A stretch of DNA of 7,988 bases from Candidatus Fibrimonadales bacterium (GTDB lineage: Bacteria > Fibrobacterota > Fibrobacteria > Fibrobacterales > Fibrobacteraceae): positions 4,541 through 12,528 of the forward strand of contig WQSA01000049.1 of NCBI GenBank assembly GCA_009788135.1. Direction: 5' to 3'. Position 1 is the first letter of the stretch. The number at the start of each line of letters is the position of its first letter. The notes below the pieces were generated by a model. It was not told the DNA's origin. It saw nothing but the letters and a program-made list of their open reading frames with translations, and made no database searches. Shown piece after piece: positions 1-5,799 of this stretch. Both the position numbers and the translations under genes were made by a program.

Positions 1-210
1 GGCCGTCAAAAAAGAGAGAAGTGGAAGGAGAGGGAGATAGACTTGGATTTGCTGTATTGCGGCAACGAGGTTGTGGAAAGCGAAGACTTAACGCTTCCGC
101 ATCCATACATTGCCCAAAGAGAATTTGTTTTAAAGCCGCTATGTGAGATAGCCCCGGATTTTTACGCAAGCAAGTTCTCAATTTTCACCGAGACTCCAAA
201 ATCTCCTTAA
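1..210 (+). CDS. folK: 2-amino-4-hydroxy-6-hydroxymethyldihydropteridine pyrophosphokinase (HPPK), C-terminal part
   Basis: Reading frame 1 is open from the window edge to TAA at 208-210, giving the last 69 residues of a protein whose start lies outside. HPPK transfers pyrophosphate from ATP to 6-hydroxymethyl-7,8-dihydropterin in cytoplasmic folate synthesis. The HPPK signature is visible as R-E-I-D-L-D-L-L-Y (fragment residues 11-19); the two aspartates are the family's magnesium ligands and the arginine matches the conserved R of GPRTLDLD. Downstream come G-N-E-V-V, the L-T-L-P-H-P motif (residues 42-47) and R-E-F-V-L-K-P-L-C-E-I-A-P-D, in the order expected for HPPK. The usual G-P before the arginine is K-E here, and the preceding basic loop looks one residue shorter. 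The end overlaps the end of the convergent yqhD by 26 bp. Only the 5' truncation limits the call. Confidence 0.93.
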   Translation, partial: GRQKREKWKEREIDLDLLYCGNEVVESEDLTLPHPYIAQREFVLKPLCEIAPDFYASKFSIFTETPKSP

Positions 211-1351
211 TCTCTTTTGGCCCAATGCATCTGTTCTCCCCTAACCCACGCTCGCTTGTCAAGCCGCGATCCGCAAATCTCTTGGAAATTTTTTCTGCAG
301 CTTCGGCAGAGTCTATTCCATAGTCCTTGAGCTTTGTGTGAATGCCAACAGACTCAAAGAATTCCTCTGTTTTCTCTATAGCCAAATGCGCAGTTTCGTT
401 TTCGCTCTTTAAAAATCCCCAAACTCTGTGTCCGTATCTTGTAAGCTTCGCTTTCTTTTTCTCAAACTGATTGCGCCAAAGACCAGGCATAACAATCGCT
501 AAAGTCTGACCGTGGTCCAAACCATAAAATGCTGTTAGCTCGTGGCCAATGCCGTGCGTTGCCCAGTCTTCCGGAACGCCTCTGCTTATCAAACCGTTGA
601 GCGCCATTGTCGCAGTCCACATAAGGGTTGCGCGAACATCGTAATTGTTTGGCTCTTCTATGCCTTTGCGCCCTATTTCTGCAAGCGTTGTTAAAATGGA
701 TTCAGCCCAACGGTCTTGCAGAGGTGCATTTACAGGGTATGTCAGATATTGCTCCATTGTGTGCACAAAAGTATCAACTATGCCGTTTCCTGTTTGCTTC
801 GCAGGCAAAGTATAAGTTGTTTCCGGGTCAAGGATGCTGAATTTTGGATAAATCAATGGGGACCAACCGCCGAATTTTTCTTGCGTGGAATTGCGCGAAA
901 CAACGAAGTTCGCATTGCTTTCCGAACCTGTTGCTGGCAGCGTTAATATGCTTGCAAGCGGCAGCGCATCGCTTGGGCCCTTAGCTTTGCCGCACATAAA
1001 GTCCCATGGGTCTTCGCCATTGTATTTTGCGGCAAGCGCTATGAATTTTGTGCCGTCCAAAACGGAGCCGCCGCCAACCGAGAGCAAAAAGTCTATATTC
1101 TCTTTTTTTATTATCTCCAGCGTTTTCATGCAGGTTTCATAGCGAGGGTTTGCCTCAATGCCGCCAAACTCAAAAACCACTCTGCCGCCGAGCGCTTTTT
1201 TTGCGGCATCGTAAACGCCGTTCTTTTTAATGGATCCGCCGCCGTAAGTCATGAGAATTCTGGCGTTTTGCGGGATTTCGTTTGCAAGTTCGCCTATGGT
1301 GTTTTTGCCAAAGATGAGCTTGGTCGGGTTTTGGTAAGAGAAATTTTGCAT
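185..1351 (-). CDS. yqhD: NADPH-dependent aldehyde reductase / iron-containing alcohol dehydrogenase, YqhD type
   Basis: Cytoplasmic metal-dependent enzyme that reduces aldehydes to alcohols with NADPH; in E. coli the homologue acts on short-chain and lipid-derived aldehydes. The 388 residues align with E. coli YqhD (387 aa) nearly end to end. Visible motifs are Y-G-G-G-S at 36-40 and G-G-G-S-V-L-D-G-T-K at 93-102 (dinucleotide-binding part), L-P-A-T-G-S-E-S-N at 138-146, and the metal ligands D193, H197, H266 and H280 in the expected spacing. I start at 1351 because the protein then begins M-Q-N-F and reaches the family's N-P-T-K-L-I-F-G segment as YqhD does. An in-frame ATG 75 nt upstream would overlap the MCE gene and add residues without family support. 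No clear Shine-Dalgarno sequence precedes it, so coupling to the MCE gene 16 nt upstream is likely. It is last in the minus-strand operon and may detoxify aldehydes or balance fermentation; substrate is not evident. Confidence 0.94.
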   Translation of the reverse strand: MQNFSYQNPTKLIFGKNTIGELANEIPQNARILMTYGGGSIKKNGVYDAAKKALGGRVVFEFGGIEANPRYETCMKTLEIIKKENIDFLLSVGGGSVLDGTKFIALAAKYNGEDPWDFMCGKAKGPSDALPLASILTLPATGSESNANFVVSRNSTQEKFGGWSPLIYPKFSILDPETTYTLPAKQTGNGIVDTFVHTMEQYLTYPVNAPLQDRWAESILTTLAEIGRKGIEEPNNYDVRATLMWTATMALNGLISRGVPEDWATHGIGHELTAFYGLDHGQTLAIVMPGLWRNQFEKKKAKLTRYGHRVWGFLKSENETAHLAIEKTEEFFESVGIHTKLKDYGIDSAEAAEKISKRFADRGLTSERGLGENRCIGPKEIKEILESR

Positions 1352-1367
1352 GGAAATAAGATAGAAA

Positions 1368-2357
1368 TTATTTCTTAGCTTCCTGCATAGCGCGTTTCTT
1401 TGCTTTGCTCCTCGCCGTTTCTCCAAAAAGATTGATATTTCTCAATGATACCATGCTCTTTCTCTTTCCTTTTTCATCGTAAATTTTTATGCCCTGTCTG
1501 TCAACGCTGTTCAAGAAAGCCTTAAGCGCAACAAGCAAGCTGTCTATATCGTCTATCACATCATTCTTATCCAAAAGAACTACGGTAACAGGGCTGTTTT
1601 CAAAGTCTGTTATCACTCTGTTCAAACTCTCTATGGTATTATCGATTTTGGAAACTATATCTCCAGCCGCAGCAATGCCGTCTTGAGCCTGCGCTCTTAT
1701 AGTGTCCAGAGTTTTGTCTATAACAAAGCTTGCATCCGATATTTGCTCGGCATATTTGCTCGCAGTGTTTAAAGCCCCAATAGCTTGCCTGTCAACAGAA
1801 GCCAAAGCCTTTTCCAGTGTAACCAGCAAATCTTCGCAATCCGTTAAGATTTCTTCCACTTTTTCTTGCAAGGAAGGCGTGTCCTCATCGCCTTCGTACA
1901 ACAGGCGAACAAATTCCATAAGAGCTGCAATCTGCTCCTTTGCCAAATCGCTCAAAGCCAATATCTCCGCAAAACCAGCTTCGAACTCTCCGTCAAAAAT
2001 ATGATCCTCTGGAGCTGGTTTGCCGTTTTTGCCTGGTTCTATAATAATAAAACGACTGCCCATAATATTTGGACTGATATTTTTGAACTTGGTGTCTGTG
2101 CGAAAAATGCGAGGTTCGTCCAGGTCTATTTCAACCAAAGCTTTCCCCTTGAATCTTGTAATTGATGCGACCTTGCCAATAGCAAGGCCTCTTATCGCAA
2201 CAATATCTTCGTTTTGCAATGCCCCCATTTCATGAAATTGCACCAATACGGTATTGCGTGCTCTCTTTTCGTTCCACCACATTGCAAAAGCTACATAAAC
2301 AATTAGCAATAATGCTGCGGTTATTGTAACGAGGCCAATGATTTTATCAGTCTTCAT
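1368..2357 (-). CDS. Single-MCE-domain protein (MlaD family), envelope lipid transport
   Basis: The 329-residue protein has a short basic start, one membrane helix at about residues 6-28, and an MCE domain at about 36-110. The domain shows the family's R-G-L-A-I-G-K-V motif at 56-63 and G-S-R-F-I-I-I-E-P-G at 100-109. Family members form hexameric rings that carry phospholipids or other lipids between inner and outer membranes with a permease (MlaE) and an ATPase (MlaF). The rest, about 130-295, is predicted helical, followed by a very basic tail (K/R rich, 296-329). Two helical segments resemble each other: residues 176-193 and 273-290, both containing S-V-D-R-Q. The start overlaps the end of nuoJ by 11 nt, with AGGGA just upstream of the ATG. 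No mlaE, mlaF or mlaB gene is adjacent, so its partners must lie elsewhere. I leave the symbol empty because several MCE subfamilies fit. Confidence 0.88.
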   Translation of the reverse strand: MKTDKIIGLVTITAALLLIVYVAFAMWWNEKRARNTVLVQFHEMGALQNEDIVAIRGLAIGKVASITRFKGKALVEIDLDEPRIFRTDTKFKNISPNIMGSRFIIIEPGKNGKPAPEDHIFDGEFEAGFAEILALSDLAKEQIAALMEFVRLLYEGDEDTPSLQEKVEEILTDCEDLLVTLEKALASVDRQAIGALNTASKYAEQISDASFVIDKTLDTIRAQAQDGIAAAGDIVSKIDNTIESLNRVITDFENSPVTVVLLDKNDVIDDIDSLLVALKAFLNSVDRQGIKIYDEKGKRKSMVSLRNINLFGETARSKAKKRAMQEAKK

Positions 2358-2895
2358 TTTTCCCTAATGAATTCTTTCTCTTTGCTAGCAGCACAGCGCT
2401 TATCATTGCAGAGAGCAGAATAAAACCGGTCAGCTCAAATAGTATAAAATAACCGCCGCCCACGCCCGCCAGCGCGCCGCTTCTGGAACTCGTGTCAAAT
2501 AAATGCTCGGAAACGGCCGCCACGCTTCCATTTATAGAAGTCATGTTTTCTTGCAGATTCACATTGTAAATAGCGCCTACCAAAAGCAGGGCTCCTGCAA
2601 GAACTGCCAAAACAGAATATGCGCCCAACTTGTCCATTCTCGGCAAGCGATTGTCTTTTGCGCCGTTGAGCACCATAATCACAAACACGATTAGCATCAT
2701 GACTGCGCCTGCATAAACCATAATTTGCAAGACTCCCAGAAAAGTGCTGTGAACAAGGGTGTAAATGCCCGCAAGCGAAAGCATGTTGAGAACCAAAGCC
2801 ATTGCACCGTTTATCGGGTGCTTTGAAATTAGCAAGGCAAATGCGCTGACTGCGCAAATCGCCGCAAAAAGAAAAAAACAAATTGTAGAGAACAT
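2347..2895 (-). CDS. nuoJ: NADH-quinone oxidoreductase (complex I) subunit J
   Basis: The 182-residue membrane protein has five predicted helices, at about 2-22, 28-48, 54-77, 91-111 and 149-171, the usual number and size for NuoJ/ND6. The diagnostic segment is Q-I-M-V-Y-A-G-A-V-M-M-L-I-V-F-V-I-M at 57-74, matching the family's conserved third helix. The last helix carries F-E-L-T-G-F-I-L-L-S-A-M-I with a family-typical glutamate at 154. NuoJ is part of the proton-pumping membrane arm in the inner membrane. It starts 2 nt after the stop of the secreted SUMF1-domain gene and its end overlaps the MCE gene, so it is probably translated by coupling; only a weak GGA lies upstream. Its normal partners nuoH, nuoI and nuoK are not adjacent. 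The gene is intact, so it may serve a complex I encoded elsewhere or in split clusters. Confidence 0.92.
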   Translation of the reverse strand: MFSTICFFLFAAICAVSAFALLISKHPINGAMALVLNMLSLAGIYTLVHSTFLGVLQIMVYAGAVMMLIVFVIMVLNGAKDNRLPRMDKLGAYSVLAVLAGALLLVGAIYNVNLQENMTSINGSVAAVSEHLFDTSSRSGALAGVGGGYFILFELTGFILLSAMISAVLLAKRKNSLGKNED

Positions 2896-2897
2896 AA

Positions 2898-4034
2898 CTA
2901 TCTATCCAATGCTAAACGAAATCCTACTGCCGAGCTGCGAGTATCCGGCACAGCGCCGTGGCGCCTGGAAACTCTGCAATATATATCATTGTCTTGCCAG
3001 CTTCCGCCGCGATACACGCGGTTGGTTCCGGAACCTGGACCTACAGGGTTGTTTTGCAAACCGGAAGAATAATAACTGTCTTTCCAGTTTTGAACCCATT
3101 CCCATACATTGCCGCTCATATCATATAACCCTAATTCATTTGGCTGTTTTTCGCCTACCGGGCGTGTTGTTTGCCCGCTGTTGCCGCCATACCAGGCTAC
3201 TGCGCCCAGATTGTTGCTCCCTGCGTATCTTTGGCCTTTGGAGCTTCCGCCGCCTCTAGCCGCGTATTCCCATTCTGCCTCTGTGAGCAAGCGATATTTT
3301 TTTCCGGTTGCAGCATTGAGTTTCTTTATGAATTCCTGAACATCGTTCCAGCTTACGGATTCAACAGGCAAATTCTCCCCTTGAAAGCGAGAAGGATTGG
3401 AACCCATCACTTTTTCCCACAGTCTTTGCGTTACAGGATATTTGCTTGCATAAAAATCCCTGAGCGTTACATTGTGAGCAGGTCTTTCATCTTCATTGCA
3501 TTCTGCGCCCTGTTCTTTTGTGCAACCCATTGAAAAGAAATTGCTGCCTTTGATAAACACCATTTCCGGGTTATATTCAGCTGTAGCTTTTCTGAGTTCT
3601 TCTTGCGCTGCCGCTGCTGAATCTGCAATTCTTTTCGCCTGTTCTTCCGGAGTCATTTTTGCTATCGCTTCTTCTAAATCTTTCCTTGCTGCGGCTATGG
3701 AATCCGCTGTTTTTTTTGCGGCAATTTCTTTTGCGTAAAGCATTGCATTTTCTGCTTCCTTTACCGCTCTTTCTGCAGCTTCTGCGTCAGCTTTTTTTAT
3801 TGCGGCTATAGCATTGGCTGCTGCTATGTTTTTTCTCTGCGATTCTTTCCATTTTACTTCACATGTGCTTGTGCAAGCCCTCGGTTTTTTTTCTGCTTTG
3901 ATTTCTTCAGCGTATTTTATTGCATCTTCAGCTTCGGCTTTTTTTGCCTCGGCTTTTTTCTTTGCTGCTTCAATTTCTCCCTGCGCAAAGGCAAAACAAG
4001 AGAGTATGAGCAGAATAATTAAAGATTTTGCCAT
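2898..4034 (-). CDS. Secreted coiled-coil protein with C-terminal SUMF1 / formylglycine-generating-enzyme-like domain
   Basis: I choose the start at 4034 because GGAG lies 8 nt upstream and the product then begins with a good signal peptide: M-A-K, a hydrophobic run to residue 14, and A-F-A before Q18. A cysteine at 13 makes a lipoprotein conceivable, but the lipobox is poor. Residues 19-153 are alanine/lysine/glutamate rich and probably coiled coil, with repeated stretches (about 22-50 against 79-108, and 110-127 against 137-154). A C-x-x-x-C pair (54, 58) may form a disulfide. Residues 156-378 form the SUMF1 domain: P-V-T at 200-202, L-T-E-A-E-W-E-Y-A-A-R-G-G at 250-262, M-S-G-N-V-W-E-W at 306-313, R-G-G-S-W at 342-346 and G-F-R-L at 371-374. 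True enzymes oxidise sulfatase cysteines using two cysteines; here only C353 matches, with D347 at the other place. A structural or binding role in the envelope is therefore more likely than catalysis. It is the first gene of the minus-strand operon. Confidence 0.85.
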   Translation of the reverse strand: MAKSLIILLILSCFAFAQGEIEAAKKKAEAKKAEAEDAIKYAEEIKAEKKPRACTSTCEVKWKESQRKNIAAANAIAAIKKADAEAAERAVKEAENAMLYAKEIAAKKTADSIAAARKDLEEAIAKMTPEEQAKRIADSAAAAQEELRKATAEYNPEMVFIKGSNFFSMGCTKEQGAECNEDERPAHNVTLRDFYASKYPVTQRLWEKVMGSNPSRFQGENLPVESVSWNDVQEFIKKLNAATGKKYRLLTEAEWEYAARGGGSSKGQRYAGSNNLGAVAWYGGNSGQTTRPVGEKQPNELGLYDMSGNVWEWVQNWKDSYYSSGLQNNPVGPGSGTNRVYRGGSWQDNDIYCRVSRRHGAVPDTRSSAVGFRLALDR

Positions 4035-4128
4035 ATTATGGTCTCCGGTAAAAAGCATTTTTCGCTCAAAATATGCATAAAATGAATATAGTAAAAATTA
4101 GTTCAAATGCGTTTACTAAATTACCCCC
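4035..4128. promoter_or_regulatory. Divergent promoter region between the SUMF1-domain operon and the pgi operon
   Basis: This AT-rich gap must hold the promoters for both operons. On the minus strand TTGAAC (4106-4101) and TTTTAT (4082-4077) are 18 nt apart, which would give a leader of about 35-40 nt before the ATG at 4034. On the plus strand TATAGT at 4087-4092 is a possible -10 for pgi, without a convincing -35. The 8-bp palindrome TATGCATA at 4072-4079 sits between them and could be a regulator site or chance. That promoters exist here is likely from the layout; the exact boxes are weakly supported. Confidence 0.4.
4043..4046 (-). promoter_or_regulatory. Ribosome binding site of the SUMF1-domain gene
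   Basis: On the minus strand GGAG ends 8 nt before the ATG at 4034-4032. This site decides the start: the in-frame ATG at 4058 would place the Shine-Dalgarno inside the coding region and put eight polar residues ahead of the signal peptide. Confidence 0.75.
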
Positions 4129-5799
4129 ATGACAAAACCTTATTCGCTCCCTGAGTGGAAAGCTCTGGAGGCACAAGCTCGCGTTGCGCAGAAAATTCAT
4201 ATGCGCGACTTATTCAAAGCAGATCCTAGCCGCGGAACCCGTCTTAGCGTTGAGGCTTGCGGTATTTATTTGGACTATTCCAAAAATCGCGTAAATTCAG
4301 ACACCCTTGACCTGCTGGCTAATCTGCTCAGAAACTCTGGCTTTGAGGAGATGAGAGAAAAGCTCTTTACCGGCGCCAAAATAAACCATACCGAGAAGCG
4401 TGCTGTTTTGCACACTGCGCTCCGCTACCAGGGCAAAGAGCCTATACTGGTGGATAACGAAGATGTTATGCCGGGAGTAAAGGCTGTGCAGGCTCATATG
4501 AAGGAGTTCACCGCTCTGGTTCGCAGCGGCAAGTGGCTGGGCCACAGCGGCAAGCCCATCAAAACCATAGTCAATATTGGCATAGGAGGCTCGGACTTGG
4601 GCCCTGTGATGGTATGCGAAGCGCTTAAGCATTATGCAGACGAAGGCTCGCCCGATGTTTATTTCGTTTCCAACGTGGATGGCACTCATATAGCAGAGAC
4701 ACTGAAAAAAGTTGATCTGGAAGAGACCCTTTGGATAGTGGCTTCCAAGACTTTTACAACTCAAGAAACAATGACCAATGCAAACTCTGCCAAAGCAGCC
4801 GTGCTTGCAAAATTCAACGGAGACGCAGCGTCCATAGCAAAGCACTTTGTAGCGCTTTCCACCAATGAAGCTGAAGTTTCAAAGTTTGGCATAGATCCTG
4901 CAAATATGTTTGGTTTTTGGGATTGGGTTGGCGGCCGCTATAGTTTGTGGTCTGCAATAGGTCTTCCAGTAGCTTTGCGCATAGGCTTTGAAAACTACAT
5001 GCTTTTGCATGCCGGAGCAGCCGATATGGACGAGCATTTCCGCACTGCTCCAGTAGAAGAGAACATCCCTGCTATTCTGGGAATGTTGGGAGTTTGGTAC
5101 AATAATTTCATGGGTGCGGCTTCTTACACCATTTTGCCCTACGACCAATATATGCATCGCTTTGCTGCTTACTTTCAGCAGGCAGACATGGAATCCAATG
5201 GCAAAACCATAGACCGCGAAGGCGAGCGCGTTGATTACCAAACCGGCCCAATCTTATGGGGTGAGCCAGGCACAAACGGGCAGCATGCTTTTTACCAGCT
5301 TATTCACCAGGGCACAAAGCTTATCCCATGCGATTTTATAGCTCCGGCAAACTCTTTGAACAAAATTGGCGACCATCATCGCAAGCTTCTTTCCAATTTC
5401 TTTGCGCAAACCGAAGCTCTGCTCAACGGCAAAACTTTGGAAGAAGCGCAGGACGAGCTCACTGCAGCGGGCAAAGCCGAGGACGAAGTTGAATTTCTTG
5501 CTCCTCACAAAGTATTTGATGGCAATAAACCGTCCAATTCAATCTTAGTGAAAAAAATAGATCCGAGAACCCTTGGTTCATTAATCGCTATGTACGAACA
5601 CAAGATTTTTGTGCAGGGCGTTGTTTGGAATGTGAACAGCTATGACCAGTGGGGCGTGGAGCTTGGCAAGCAGCTTGCCGGCAAAATTCTTCCCGAACTG
5701 GAAAAAGGCGAGAGCAATCCAGACATTGAGCTTAACCATGATTCAAGCACAAACTCTTTGATTCGGTGGTATTTAAAGAATAGGGAAGCCGCGGTATGA
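4129..5799 (+). CDS. pgi: Glucose-6-phosphate isomerase
   Basis: Cytoplasmic enzyme interconverting glucose 6-phosphate and fructose 6-phosphate in glycolysis and gluconeogenesis. The 556 residues match the long bacterial/eukaryotic PGI form (E. coli 549 aa). The sugar-binding SIS fold shows G-I-G-G-S-D-L-G-P at 151-159 and the phosphate loop S-K-T-F-T-T-Q-E-T at 206-214. PGI signature 1 is at about 265-279 (V-G-G-R-Y-S-L-W-S-A-I-G), and signature 2 at about 502-514 (N-S-Y-D-Q-W-G-V-E-L-G-K). Catalytic residues E355, H386 and K514 are present at the same numbers as in E. coli, so it should be active. The start is set by homology; the stretch TTACCCCC before the ATG has no Shine-Dalgarno. It is first in the plus-strand operon and its TGA overlaps the ATG of the FKBP gene. 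Confidence 0.98.
   Translation: MTKPYSLPEWKALEAQARVAQKIHMRDLFKADPSRGTRLSVEACGIYLDYSKNRVNSDTLDLLANLLRNSGFEEMREKLFTGAKINHTEKRAVLHTALRYQGKEPILVDNEDVMPGVKAVQAHMKEFTALVRSGKWLGHSGKPIKTIVNIGIGGSDLGPVMVCEALKHYADEGSPDVYFVSNVDGTHIAETLKKVDLEETLWIVASKTFTTQETMTNANSAKAAVLAKFNGDAASIAKHFVALSTNEAEVSKFGIDPANMFGFWDWVGGRYSLWSAIGLPVALRIGFENYMLLHAGAADMDEHFRTAPVEENIPAILGMLGVWYNNFMGAASYTILPYDQYMHRFAAYFQQADMESNGKTIDREGERVDYQTGPILWGEPGTNGQHAFYQLIHQGTKLIPCDFIAPANSLNKIGDHHRKLLSNFFAQTEALLNGKTLEEAQDELTAAGKAEDEVEFLAPHKVFDGNKPSNSILVKKIDPRTLGSLIAMYEHKIFVQGVVWNVNSYDQWGVELGKQLAGKILPELEKGESNPDIELNHDSSTNSLIRWYLKNREAAV
5782..5786 (+). promoter_or_regulatory. Ribosome binding site of the FKBP gene inside the end of pgi
   Basis: AGGGA ends 9 nt before the ATG at 5796 and supports that start. 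With the ATGA overlap it suggests translational coupling of the FKBP gene to pgi. Confidence 0.6.

Noticed and set aside
1352..1426. Longer yqhD start at 1426
   Set aside because: It would overlap the MCE gene and add 25 basic residues not found in the YqhD family; the protein from 1351 matches family length and N-terminus.
2765..3259. Long open frame on the plus strand opposite the SUMF1-domain gene and nuoJ
   Set aside because: It lies antisense to two well-supported genes, has no recognisable family pattern and is rich in residues produced by reading a real gene backwards.
2898..4034. Active sulfatase-maturing enzyme (true FGE)
   Set aside because: One of the two catalytic cysteines is replaced by aspartate and there is no sulfatase gene nearby.
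4297..4845. 182-codon open frame antisense to pgi
   Set aside because: It is fully inside pgi, whose catalytic residues and motifs are intact; the product is Cys/His rich without a motif pattern.
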